Of a DNA stretch of 64,000 nt, positions 36,508-45,773 are shown piece by piece. Numbering within the stretch: the first letter of the stretch is position 1; each line of letters starts with the position of its first letter. The DNA is from Clostridium sp. Marseille-Q2269. Its GTDB lineage: Bacteria; Bacillota; Clostridia; Clostridiales; Clostridiaceae. The stretch lies in the NCBI RefSeq assembly GCF_943736985.1, contig NZ_CALSFS010000010.1, positions 1 through 64,000 of the forward strand, written 5' to 3'. A program made the translations under genes and the position numbers. The notes beneath the pieces are model-generated. The model did not search any database. It had not been told where the DNA came from and was given only the letters and a program-made list of their open reading frames with translations.

Positions 36508-36768
36508 TTAAACTTTAATTAATACATATGTGCCATCTTGACTTTTAACCTGTACCAGTTTAAGTCCTTTATATCTCTTTAATTCTTTTATTATACATCT
36601 AACAGAATCCACATCTAAACATTCTATATATTTAATACTTTCGCTGTTATTGGTTGATTTTTTACATATAGCCTTAAAAATTTTTAATATATGTGGCAAA
36701 AGAAAAATAGGAACTGGAATAAACATTTTAGTACGTTCACTTTTTATTACAATTTTCACTTTTATCAC
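36508..36768 (-). CDS. Small protein resembling the C-terminal domain of its neighbour
   Basis: 86 residues. KMFIPVPIFLLPHILKIFKA parallels INMPVPVLTSILKVSGKL in the upstream protein, and the final VKSQDGTYVLIKV parallels VNSGKGDIVRIVIE. It looks like a stand-alone duplicate of that domain. A GTG start lies directly after the upstream stop (TAGGTG). A second GTG at 36759 has AGGTGAT at better spacing. It is the third gene of the DUF2089 operon. Function is unknown. Confidence 0.65.
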   Translation of the reverse strand: MIKVKIVIKSERTKMFIPVPIFLLPHILKIFKAICKKSTNNSESIKYIECLDVDSVRCIIKELKRYKGLKLVQVKSQDGTYVLIKV

Positions 36769-37149
36769 CTATTCAATAACTATTCTTACAATATCACCTT
36801 TACCTGAATTTACTGATACTATTTCTCCTAGCATTTCATTTTCTATTGCTTTACTTATGGTTTCTGTTAACATTTCTAAGTCTAATCCCTCCAAATTACT
36901 ATTTTTTATAGGTAATTTTCCTGATACTTTTAAAATTGAAGTTAATACAGGCACTGGCATATTAATTCTTACATTATCTCCTTCGGAAGAGTCTACATGC
37001 ACCTTAAGCATTTTATCATTGTAGCTCCCCAAATTACTTATGTTAGTTTTATTATTTGTATACATAGCCTCAATAAGATCTGCACATTTTTCTACATCTA
37101 TTCTATCTTCAGATAACATGTTCAATATTTTTATTAAATCTTCTCTCAT
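36769..37149 (-). CDS. SHOCT-like/YvlB-N-type small protein
   Basis: 126 residues. The N-terminal helix pair (LIKILNMLSEDRIDVEKCADLIEAMY) is a SHOCT-like motif, as in YvlB/LiaX-type envelope-stress proteins. The C-terminal half forms a strand-rich domain with INMPVPVLTSILKVSGKL. GGAGGG precedes ATG 37149, and the gene follows the DUF2089 gene by 21 bases. It probably takes part in the same envelope or stress response. This is inferred from arrangement. Confidence 0.6.
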   Translation of the reverse strand: MREDLIKILNMLSEDRIDVEKCADLIEAMYTNNKTNISNLGSYNDKMLKVHVDSSEGDNVRINMPVPVLTSILKVSGKLPIKNSNLEGLDLEMLTETISKAIENEMLGEIVSVNSGKGDIVRIVIE

Positions 37150-37170
37150 AACTATCCCTCCATTATTTTA

Positions 37171-37536
37171 TTAATCTTTTTTCAATATTTTTATTGCCTC
37201 ATCTGCAGATATTTCTCCTCTTTCTAAGGCTCCTATTACATCTTTTTCTTCTTTGTTATTTTTAATTAATTCTTTATACCCTAATGCATTAATTACTTCA
37301 TCTAATTTTGATCTAACTGTAGGATAAGAAATTCCAAGTTGCTTTTCTACATCTTTAATACTTCCTCTGCACATAATAAATACTTCTATAAATTTCAGCT
37401 GTTCTTTAGTTAAATAATCAAACTTAGAAAATTTAAAATCATTTTCTATAACAGTATTACATGAAGAACAATTAATCCTTGTTATTTTTAGCTTTTTTCC
37501 GCATACTGGACAAACCGTTATTGCCTTATATATCAT
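37171..37536 (-). CDS. DUF2089 zinc-ribbon transcription factor
   Basis: 121 residues. A four-cysteine zinc ribbon (CPVCGKKL then CSSCNTV, residues 9-28) is followed by a sigma-region-4-like helix-turn-helix (RGSIKDVEKQLGISYPTVRSKLDEVINALGY) and a SHOCT-like tail (LERGEISADEAIKILK). This is the DUF2089 family. The first gene of a three-gene operon on the minus strand, it is likely the regulator of its own operon. GGAGGG precedes ATG 37536. Confidence 0.85.
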   Translation of the reverse strand: MIYKAITVCPVCGKKLKITRINCSSCNTVIENDFKFSKFDYLTKEQLKFIEVFIMCRGSIKDVEKQLGISYPTVRSKLDEVINALGYKELIKNNKEEKDVIGALERGEISADEAIKILKKD

Positions 37537-37911
37537 CCTATCCCTCCTGTTATTTTATATAATACTCTTATATGTTAATATAGTCAATAGTTAAACTTAA
37601 TTTTATTAATGTATATATTAATAAAATTAAGTTGTATCTATTATATTATTAATTTATTTAATATTGAATATGTAATACTTAATGTTTTTCTATTTACTAT
37701 ATATAGTTATGCATTAAAATAAAATTCTTATTTTTCAACTATTATATATACCTAAATATAAATAATAATACTAAATATAAATTATATAAAATGAGCAAAT
37801 ATGTTTTTTATAAGAATCCATTTATAACCTGTATATAAGTTATTTAAATGACACATTATATATTTTAAGTAAACATATTTATTTAAAATTATTATAATCG
37901 AGGTGATACAA

Positions 37912-40383
37912 ATGAAGAAAAAATTCAAATTAAGTATATCTATTTTATTATTAGTTGTAGGTATATTTTCATTTTTTACAATAAAAAACAAAGTTACTTC
38001 AGCTACAGATAACAATAATAGTGTCAACCTTGTTTTAGATTCACAAAACAACGATAAAATTCCAGCAAAATTTCGTAAATCCTCTGATTTATCAAATCTA
38101 AAGGGCAATAAAAATATAAATCTTACAGGATTAGATACATTAAATATTTCTGGAAGCAAACAATTTTCTGAGCAAAATCTTCCCATTGTAATAAGTAATA
38201 TAAACACTCAACTTCCTATAACAGTTGTTGATTTAAGACAAGAATCTCACGGATTTATCAATGGATTACCTGTTAGTTGGGCTAATAAAAAGAATAACGC
38301 TAATGTAGGATTGACTAAAGCACAGGTTTTAGAAGATGAAAATAAAAAACTAAAAAGTATTAAATTAAATTCACCTATTAGTTTTTATAATCATCCTAAC
38401 AAGACCATAATTCCAACTAAAGTTGAAAATGAAGAACAACTTGTTAAGCATAATCTTTTATCTTATATTCGTGTACCTGTTACTGACACCAAACTACCTA
38501 CAGATGATATGGTGGATTATTTTGTTGATACAATAAAATCTAATCATATAGATACATGGTATCATTTTCACTGTAAACAAGGTATAGGCAGAACTACTAC
38601 TTTTATGATCATGTATGATATGATGAGAAATTCAGAAAAAGTTGCTGCTGATGACATTATACAAAGACAACTTTTATTAGCAGGATTTGATGAGAAACAT
38701 ATGAAATCTTTTTATAATAATGAAAGATATAATTTCCTTCAAAATTTTTATAAATACACTAAAGAAAATAGTCATAAATTTGATGTGAAATGGAGCGATT
38801 GGAAAAAAACTCTTAATACTATGAATACAAGAAGCAATAGTTTTTTTCCTATTGCTTCTTCAAATAAATCAAGTTCTAATTATATAAAAAATACTAAAGT
38901 TCCTTCTCACTTATATGTTATATCTCAAAATGCTATGAATTCTAGTGAAAGAACAATGATAGCTACCCTTCAAGGAATAGTTAATCCTAAGTGTTCCCAC
39001 CAAATATACACTCTTAATTCTTCCCAACCTGATTATAAAATATGGTTAAATAATTTAAAAAATAATTATGGTATATCCTATGAAAATATTTCAGATCCTT
39101 GGAAATTACTCTCTATATACAAAAGTTATGTTAAAGGATATGTACTTTATAGCAATAAATCATCAGAAGATCCTTCTATAAATAATGCTTGTTCTTTTGC
39201 ATCATTAAATGATTCTATTGCTATTGATGAAAGTATTGAAAAGAATGTACGAGCCCATAGTATAAAAAATGTTGCTGGAGATTGTAGAAACACTGATAAA
39301 AACTGGGCTTATAATAAGCTGTGGAATTGTGGATTAAATCACTCAATGGTAATTCAACTATCTCCCAAAAGAGATACAGCTTTAAGAGATTATGCTATAA
39401 TGACCAGAGCTCTAATCTTTTATGAAGATAGTATAAAAGATACTTCGCTTAGGGATAAAGTATTCTCATCTATGAACTCTAATTCCACTTGTCTAGGCTG
39501 GGGACCGGATGAATTTATAAATGTAAGTACCTCATCAAAATATGGTGTAAGTATGGTAGCTTCAGATTGGTCTTATAATTTAACTGTATTAAGTGCTTTT
39601 CCATCTGTTGCTATAAGTCAAAAGTCTATTTCAAACATTCCCAACAACAAACAAGCTCATTATGTAACATTTATTATGTCAGATGGAGACAATCAACAAT
39701 GGAATCTTGGAAATAATTATAATTCTCCTAAATGGTACGGTTCTAACCATAGGGGAAATTTTAATATGGGTTGGTCTTTAAGTCCATCTCTATACTACTT
39801 AGCTCCTACTGTATTTAATTTATATTATAAAAATGCCTCTTGTGGAACTAACAATGATTATTTTGTAGTATCTCCATCCGGTAATGGATATATATATCCA
39901 AGTAAATTTAATAAAAATGACCTGCATGATTATGTTACTACCCTAAATCGATATATGGGCAAAGTAGATGAAAAGTATGTGGCAATTATAGATGATTCTT
40001 CTTTTTATAATACTACTCTTTGGGATAAATTCACCAAAGAATCCAATATAGATGGGTTATTTTATCTAGATTATCATAAACATGATAATTACAATGGTAA
40101 AATAATTTGGTCTAATAACAAACCAATAATATCTTGTAGAGATCTTCTTTGGAATAATTTAGAAAATGAAGATGAATTAGTAAGAAATATAAATAAAAGA
40201 ATTGATTCTGGTGAGATAGGTGTTGATAATCCCAATAGTTATACTTTTGTATATGTTCATGCTTGGAGTAAAAACTTAGATAATATTGAAAATGCCATTA
40301 ACAAACTAAGAAAAAATCCTAATGTAGAAATAGTTACCCCTGAAACTTTTATGGAGTTAATAACTAAAAACATTAAACATTAA
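37912..40383 (+). CDS. Secreted phytase-like tyrosine phosphatase fused to a GxGYxYP domain
   Basis: 823 residues. A signal peptide (KKKFKLSISILLLVVG) ends near residue 30. The first half is a PTP-like inositol-phosphatase domain: VDLRQESHGFINGLPVSW, general-acid region RVPVTD, and the P-loop HCKQGIGRT with catalytic Cys at about residue 221. The second half, from LYVISQNAMNSSERTM, is a GxGYxYP domain, with the name motif in SPSGNGYIYPSKF and MSDGDNQQW. GxGYxYP proteins are extracellular and little characterised. I take ATG 37912, since GAGGTG precedes it. The GTG at 37903 lies inside that site. A terminator follows. Expected activity is dephosphorylation of inositol phosphates outside the cell. 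Confidence 0.82.
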   Translation: MKKKFKLSISILLLVVGIFSFFTIKNKVTSATDNNNSVNLVLDSQNNDKIPAKFRKSSDLSNLKGNKNINLTGLDTLNISGSKQFSEQNLPIVISNINTQLPITVVDLRQESHGFINGLPVSWANKKNNANVGLTKAQVLEDENKKLKSIKLNSPISFYNHPNKTIIPTKVENEEQLVKHNLLSYIRVPVTDTKLPTDDMVDYFVDTIKSNHIDTWYHFHCKQGIGRTTTFMIMYDMMRNSEKVAADDIIQRQLLLAGFDEKHMKSFYNNERYNFLQNFYKYTKENSHKFDVKWSDWKKTLNTMNTRSNSFFPIASSNKSSSNYIKNTKVPSHLYVISQNAMNSSERTMIATLQGIVNPKCSHQIYTLNSSQPDYKIWLNNLKNNYGISYENISDPWKLLSIYKSYVKGYVLYSNKSSEDPSINNACSFASLNDSIAIDESIEKNVRAHSIKNVAGDCRNTDKNWAYNKLWNCGLNHSMVIQLSPKRDTALRDYAIMTRALIFYEDSIKDTSLRDKVFSSMNSNSTCLGWGPDEFINVSTSSKYGVSMVASDWSYNLTVLSAFPSVAISQKSISNIPNNKQAHYVTFIMSDGDNQQWNLGNNYNSPKWYGSNHRGNFNMGWSLSPSLYYLAPTVFNLYYKNASCGTNNDYFVVSPSGNGYIYPSKFNKNDLHDYVTTLNRYMGKVDEKYVAIIDDSSFYNTTLWDKFTKESNIDGLFYLDYHKHDNYNGKIIWSNNKPIISCRDLLWNNLENEDELVRNINKRIDSGEIGVDNPNSYTFVYVHAWSKNLDNIENAINKLRKNPNVEIVTPETFMELITKNIKH

Positions 40384-40409
40384 ACTTTAAAAATTGTTAA
40401 TTATAACAA

Positions 40410-40446
40410 AAAAGAGCTAAAGCATTTTATTTGCCTTAGCTCTTTT
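40410..40446 (+). terminator. Terminator after the phosphatase gene
   Basis: An 11-bp stem (AAAAGAGCTAA and TTAGCTCTTTT) with a 15-base loop lies 26 bases past the stop. Confidence 0.8.
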
Positions 40447-40503
40447 AAACTTAATAAACCCTTTCTAAATTTCTCTATAGATTTCATGATATTTGTAAAT
40501 AAT

Positions 40504-40602
40504 GTCCTATATAATTATTTATAGCTACCCTTTATAATTCTATATAGATACTCTTTTATATAATAGATAATCTTATATACTCTTTCACATATCTATCCTA
40601 TA
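40504..40602. repeat. Weak, degenerate AT-rich array with about 11-bp spacing
   Basis: CTATATAA (40507), TTTATAG (40518), CTTTATAA (40530), CTATATAG (40540), CTTTTATA (40553) and CTTATATA (40572) recur at near-multiples of 10.5-11 bases. It resembles a decayed version of the array at 2646-2788, but A+T richness alone could give this. Nothing else is seen in 40447-40658. Confidence 0.3.
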
Positions 40603-40658
40603 ATATGCATTATAGATTAGATCACCTTGGTCAGTATTTTATAGTATCTATATCTTTT

Positions 40659-41380
40659 TTATAATGCTTTTATTATATCTACAATTTTTTTTGTAAATAT
40701 ATTTAATAGCTTTTCTCCTTTTTCTCTTGTAGCTCTTGTTGGATCTCCATAAACTCCACTTTTACTTAAATCTCCTAATGAAATAGTTGATTTCCCATAT
40801 AGCAAAGGTTTATCAGGATATTCTTTAACTGCCTTATCCATATTAACTAACTCAGGATTTATGGCTAACATAAGAGATGTTTCAAACTCACAGGCATGTA
40901 TAAGACCATACCAAGTGTCTGACTCCATAATTTCCTTCATTACTTCATTCATATCAGGATAAAAAATATATATTACTTTTATCCCTATTTCATCCTCTAA
41001 TTCTCTAGCTGCGTATTTCATAGAAGCATTATTAGCATCATGTCATTTATAACAATAAGATTTTTCACTCCATATCTATCTAAACTTGAAGCTGTATCCT
41101 TAATTATTTCCTCCACATTATGTTGTTTTAGAGTAATTGTACCAGGTATATTTCTCCATACCCAAGAATATCCGAAAGGAATAGCTGGCAACAATAATGC
41201 TTCCGTTTCTTCACATACCCTTCTGCCTAATTCTTCTGCTATAATTATATCTGTACCTAGGGGTAAATGATGACCATGTTGTTCTAGAGCTCCTATTGGT
41301 AAAACGGCTACAGATGTTTTTTTAAAGCTGTCTTTTATTTCATCTCTGGTCATATTTATCATTTCATATTTGTTTTTCAT
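40659..41380 (-). pseudogene. Creatininase-family amidohydrolase, frameshifted
   Basis: The start ATG 41380 (KNKYEMINMTRDEI) leads into VAVLPIGALEQHGHHLPLGTD, the metal-binding opening of creatininase/MftE-type hydrolases. The frame breaks near 41043 at what should read VINGHDANNASMKYAA, where one G appears lost from a GG pair. The rest continues in another frame from 41021 to 40659. The corrected length is about 240 residues, normal for the family. The 5' part also reads through from the upstream aldolase frame because of a shift in an A8 run. Unless corrected, no active enzyme is made. Confidence 0.75.
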
Positions 41381-41385
41381 AAAAA

Positions 41386-42008
41386 TCATCCTTTTTTTTA
41401 TGACTTTTATATACTCTTTAGCATTATTTCTTACATACTCTTTATCTTGTTTTGATGAACCTCCAGGTACAAGATCACTACCTATTCCTACAGCATAAAA
41501 ACCATTCTCTAGAAAATAATTAATATTTTTTATATTCACTCCTCCCACTGCAACAAATTTCATGTTTGGAAATGGATCCTTTAAACTATTAATATAATCA
41601 AAACCTAATATATTAGCAGGAAATAACTTGCATATATCTATTTTTTCTGCCATTGCCTGTGCAACTTCCCCAGCAGTAAATACTCCAGGTAATATACTTA
41701 CATTTAATCTGTTTACATATCTAACTAATTCTCTATCAAATCCAGGAGTAATTATATACTTTGCCCCCACTTCTAAATACTTACTAACTTGATCTTTATT
41801 TATAACTGTTCCCACTCCTAAGTTTATATCTGAATTTTTAAAATTCTTATATATCTCATCTATAGAAGCAATTCCTTCTTTTTCATCACTTAAAGAAACT
41901 TCTATCCAATTTATCCCTTCTTCTAATAATACTTCAGCAATAAATGGAGCATCCTTAGAACTTATTCCCCTAAGTATTGCAACAATATGATTTTTTTAGT
42001 TTTCTCAT
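41386..42008 (-). pseudogene. KDPG/KHG-type 2-keto-3-deoxy aldolase, frameshifted at both ends
   Basis: AGGAGG precedes ATG 42008, which reads MRKLK, then the frame shifts at an A7 run (41991-41997). Six A would give NHIVAILRGISSKDAPFIAEVL, the normal start of this family. The body (TPGFDRELVRYV, LFPANILGFDYI, VAVGGVNIKN) is intact from GTG 41815. At the end, an A8 run (41392-41399) removes the stop and fuses it to the creatininase frame, whereas seven A would end it at VIKKG. With both corrected it is about 206 residues, typical length. It would cleave a 2-keto-3-deoxy sugar acid to pyruvate and an aldehyde. Confidence 0.75.
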
Positions 42009-42030
42009 ATAGTTCCTCCTATACTTACTT

Positions 42031-42943
42031 CTAAAACTGTGACAACCACTCTGCAGGATTATTTTTGAATATAGTATCTATTTGTTCTTTTGAAATACCT
42101 TCATCCATAAGCCGCGGAATAAATTTTGTTTTTATAAATTTAAATCCTGGTCCTCCTCCGTATGCTTGTAAATATGATGCTCTTCCCATATCTCCAGAAA
42201 TCAATATTTGATTTATGAATCCATGATTAATTAAATTTTTTATAAGATCTACTCTTATACTATCAGGATAATATTTTACTTTTCCTGGGCCATCAAATTG
42301 TATATATGCCCCTCTTTCAGCTAATTTCAAATGATAATATGGGTCTGCATTTCTATCCAAGTCTCCAACGGCTACCTTAGTAAGATCAATTCCTTCTTCC
42401 TTTAATATATCTAACATTTCCATACCCATAGTACCAGCCTCAGTATGAAGCCATATAGGTGCACCAGTTTCCTTATGTGCCATAGCAATTGCCCTTGTAG
42501 TTTTATCTTCCAATGGGTGAACTAAGTTATACCATGATCCGCCTTTTAAAAATCCTGCTTTTGCATCAGTATCATCCATCCCTACTTCTACATCATGAAC
42601 TAGAATATTCATTATTTGTTTAATATTTTTCTTCTACCCATTTTGGATAATATATATGCTTATTAAATCCTGTTGTAGCAACCACATTAACACCTGATTG
42701 TTGAGACATTCTTTTTAAAACTCCACCGTCTCTACCGTAATCTATTGTGGAAGCCTCAACTAGTGTTTCTCCTCCTACTTCCTTAAAATTTAATAACTCT
42801 TTTAAGCTTTTACTATAATCACTTAACTCAAGATCTCTATCCTTTTGTGATGATGGTGGTACCGCATGTAAATGTTCATGAGAATAGGTAAATCCTAATT
42901 CTTCTTTATTTATATCTCCTAAAACAGTTCTAATTTTCCCCAT
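42031..42943 (-). pseudogene. Phosphotriesterase-family hydrolase, frameshifted
   Basis: The start region has the metal pair YSHEHLH. Later parts have WLHTEAGTMG, VAVGDLDRNADPYYH and LISGDMGR, the family's metal ligands. The frame breaks at an A5 run (42626-42630): four A would read KWVEENIKQIMNILVHDVEVG and join both parts into about 303 residues. Bacterial PTE-homology proteins act on lactones or sugar-derived esters rather than organophosphates. Here it would process a sugar imported by the PTS upstream. Confidence 0.78.
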
Positions 42944-43086
42944 TTTCTTATCTCTCCTAACTTATTAATTTCCATATTATTCTTATAAAAATTCAATTTA
43001 TACTGCCCAGTTTATTAGCTTTATATTGTAAATATAAACAATCACTATCAAGGCCATAAATAACTCAAATACAAAATTATTCACAC

Positions 43087-44350
43087 CTAAATTCCAAATA
43101 ATTTACCTACAAGTCTCATTATAATTATAACTATTATAGAATCTGATGAAGCAAACCATAATCCTGCAACTCCATATTTGGTAACATTTACTAGTGGATA
43201 TGCTAAAGCAATTAATAATGAAAAAGAAAATCCTAAGAACAATCCTGCTATTATAGCACCTCTTCTTCCTCCTGTTTTATTACCAAACACACCTGCTGCT
43301 CCACCCATAAAGAACAAACCCATAACACTTGGTAATACCACTACTGGAAGAAAACTTGATATAAATGTTACTATTAATCCTCCCACTATTGCTGATAAAA
43401 ATCCTATTGTAACTGCCATTGGTGAATATGAATAAAAGATTGGTACATCAAGAGCTGGCTTTGATCCTGGTACTATTTTTTTCTCCTATACCTTTAAAAG
43501 CTGGAACAATTTCTCCAAGAAATATTCTTACCCCTTGTAAAAGTACTAATATACCTGCTACAAATGTGAAAGCTTGAATTATACTAAATAAAATTATGTT
43601 TTGACCATTGCTTAGTTTTGATACCACATCTTTACCTGCTGCTAAAGCTGTTACTATATATATTCCCGCCATAACCATGCCCATTAATATAGACATATCT
43701 TTTAGAAAATCAAATTCTTTAGATACTTTTATTTCCTCTGCTGATCTGGATTTATCTCCAAATATTCCACCTATTACTCCTGATAAGGAAACCAATGAAC
43801 TTCCCCAAAAACCAAATGCTACATTATCATTACCTGTGACTTTTCTAACCATAGGCTGAGATATTGCTGGAAATAAAACCATAGACACTCCCTGTATTAC
43901 TGAACCTATTAAAATTAGCTTTGCCCCACTAAACCCCATTTGATCAAGAACTATAGCCATTGTACCTGCAAAACTAAACATCATATGACCTGTTAAAAAA
44001 ATGTATTTCCAAGGTGTGAGCCTGGCAAGAATCAAGTTTATGAGAAATGAAAATACCATAATAAGTGCTGTTTCTCTACCTAATAATTTTTGAACTGCTG
44101 CTACAAGAGAATTGTCTTCTGCTACAATACCACTTAACTGAAATGCACTTGTAAACATTGTACTAAAAGGGATAAGTGCATTTACAATTATTGTAGCACC
44201 TGCCTGTAAGATAAGAAAACCAAAAATAGTTTTTAAAGTACCTTTTATTATGTCAGACCCAGATTTCTTTAAAGCTGCTAAACCTACTAGTGCAATTATG
44301 CCTAAAATGAAAGCAGGATTACTCAAAATGGCTGTAATAAAAGATAACAT
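43087..44350 (-). pseudogene. PTS EIIC membrane component (ascorbate/galactitol type), frameshifted
   Basis: About 420 residues of a UlaA/GatC-like sugar permease with roughly ten helices (ITAILSNPAFILG, GTLKTIFGFLILQAGA, LTGHMMFSFAGTMA, MGLFFMGGAAGVFGN). The frame is broken at an A7 run (43476-43482): six A would give GEKIVPGSKPALDVPIFYSYSPMAV and join both parts. The 3' part alone (43087-43419) has no ribosome site. Loss of the last third should abolish transport. Confidence 0.78.
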
Positions 44351-44368
44351 AAATTTTCCTCCTCTTTA

Positions 44369-44596
44369 CTATTTATCTTTTAGTTTTATAAGGTAAGGTA
44401 CAATTTTATTTTCTATTTCATTTTGGTCAAGTATATTGTCTATTCCTATTACTTCAATATTCTCTTCTTTAATTTCTTGTGATATTTCCATTGAAGCTAC
44501 TATAAGATCACATTCTATTCCTTTAAAAAATCCAAGATCTACTGCTTCTCCATCTACTTCAACACCATGTTTCTTGCCTATTTTTTGAATATTCAT
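44369..44596 (-). pseudogene. PTS EIIB remnant without its active-site cysteine
   Basis: About 75 residues match the latter part of a UlaB/GatB-type EIIB (CDLIVASMEISQEI, IEVIGIDNILDQNEIENKI). The family begins with a strand and a phosphate loop of the CGxGxGTS type that holds the phospho-cysteine, and that piece of about 20 residues is absent. The first residues here already belong to the following helix. In-frame DNA upstream meets a stop. AGAGGTGA precedes ATG 44596, so it may be translated, but it could not carry phosphate on the usual Cys. Confidence 0.6.
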
Positions 44597-44656
44597 CAAC
44601 TGAATCACCTCTTTTCACATTAGTTTATGTTTATAATTAAATAATCAAACAAAGTT

Positions 44657-45397
44657 TTATTTGATTTTATTACGTCCATACAAACTAACATTGTATTTAT
44701 ATTTATCACCTCTTATAGTTACATTAGTAAACTCAATGGGTATATTGTCTTTTATATAAGATAATCTTTCAAGATATAGCACAGGTGACCATATATCTAT
44801 TTCAAGGTTTTCTGCCTCAAATTCTGTTGATTCTCTAGCCTCTAAGGTTTCATCTGCTCTTTCTAAAATAATACCGTATTCGTTTTCAAGACTATCATAT
44901 AGAGATTCCTTATTTAATCTTTTTTCTTTAATACCCTCTACATATTTTTCTCTTAGATAATTTATCATTATAATAAATGGTTCATTATTTACATATCTTA
45001 ATCTTTTTATTTGTATTACTTTTTCAAATGGGGATAAATTTAATTTGGTGACGAGTTTTTTAGATGGGTTATCTATTCTATTTATTTCTGTGGATACAGT
45101 TTTAAGTATCATTCCTTTTTCTTTCATTTCTTCTGTAAAGCTAGTTATTCTCTCTACATTATGAACAATCTTTGGTTCTTGTACAAATGTACCACTACCT
45201 TGTTTTTTTTGTATAACTCCTTCAAGTACAAGCTCATGTATAGCTCTTCTTACAGTCATCCTACTCACATTATACATTTTTTCTATTTCAAGTTCTGTTG
45301 GAATACTATCACCTGGTTTGAGCTCTATATCTATTTTTCTTTGAATTTCATCCTTTAATTGTTCATATAGAGGTATATGAGATTTTTTATCAATCAT
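44657..45397 (-). CDS. GntR/HutC-family regulator with UTRA domain
   Basis: 246 residues. The N-terminal winged helix (IPTELEIEKMYNVSRMTVRRAIHELVLEG) is followed by a UTRA effector domain (ITSFTEEMKEKGM, IKRLRYVNNEPFI, YLERLSYIKD). It is the first gene of the PTS/phosphotriesterase/aldolase operon and the only intact one. It probably represses it in the absence of the sugar or its phosphate. Repeats of ATTCATTATRAT lie upstream. Confidence 0.88.
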   Translation of the reverse strand: MIDKKSHIPLYEQLKDEIQRKIDIELKPGDSIPTELEIEKMYNVSRMTVRRAIHELVLEGVIQKKQGSGTFVQEPKIVHNVERITSFTEEMKEKGMILKTVSTEINRIDNPSKKLVTKLNLSPFEKVIQIKRLRYVNNEPFIIMINYLREKYVEGIKEKRLNKESLYDSLENEYGIILERADETLEARESTEFEAENLEIDIWSPVLYLERLSYIKDNIPIEFTNVTIRGDKYKYNVSLYGRNKIK

Positions 45398-45432
45398 ATT
45401 TTGTCCCTCTCTTTTTTGATTTTATTTTAATT

Positions 45433-45538
45433 GATTATAATGAATAAATCAATACATATGTATAATTTATTATATTTTATTATATTTTGTCTTATTATCT
45501 ATTAATTCATTATGATATTTGTAATAATTCATTATAAT
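45433..45538. promoter_or_regulatory. Three ATTCATTATRAT sites upstream of the GntR gene
   Basis: TAATTCATTATGAT (45503-45516) and TAATTCATTATAAT (45525-45538) are direct repeats 22 bases apart, two helical turns. A third copy in reverse orientation lies at 45433-45447. These are candidate GntR operators. The remaining gap to 45773 holds a terminator and AT-rich DNA. Confidence 0.5.
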
Positions 45539-45627
45539 GATTATAAAGTATTATTTTCTACTGTACTATATTTAAAATTTACTCCTATTCTAATAACTTT
45601 CCCTATATAAAATAAATTTATAAATAT

Positions 45628-45664
45628 AAAAAGAGCATCTCATTTTTCATGAAATGCTCTTTTT
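45628..45664 (-). terminator. Terminator of the nfn operon
   Basis: The outer 11-bp arms AAAAAGAGCAT and ATGCTCTTTTT have an inner TCAT/ATGA pairing. It lies about 110 bases past the nfnB stop. Confidence 0.75.
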
Positions 45665-45773
45665 GTTTCTTTAGAGTACCCATCTATTTTATATAGTAAT
45701 AAGTAATTGATTTATAAGTATCTCTCTAATACAAAATATTAAATTCTTATTGAGAGAATATTTAAAAATAAAC

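Noticed and set aside
36771..36780. Programmed translational reinitiation at TAGGTG as a special signal
   Set aside because: A stop directly followed by GTG is common in tight operons, and a second GTG with a better-placed site exists.
37782..38207. 141-residue minus-strand frame overlapping the phosphatase gene
   Set aside because: It is antisense to the signal peptide and first domain of a clear gene, has no family features and no good ribosome site.
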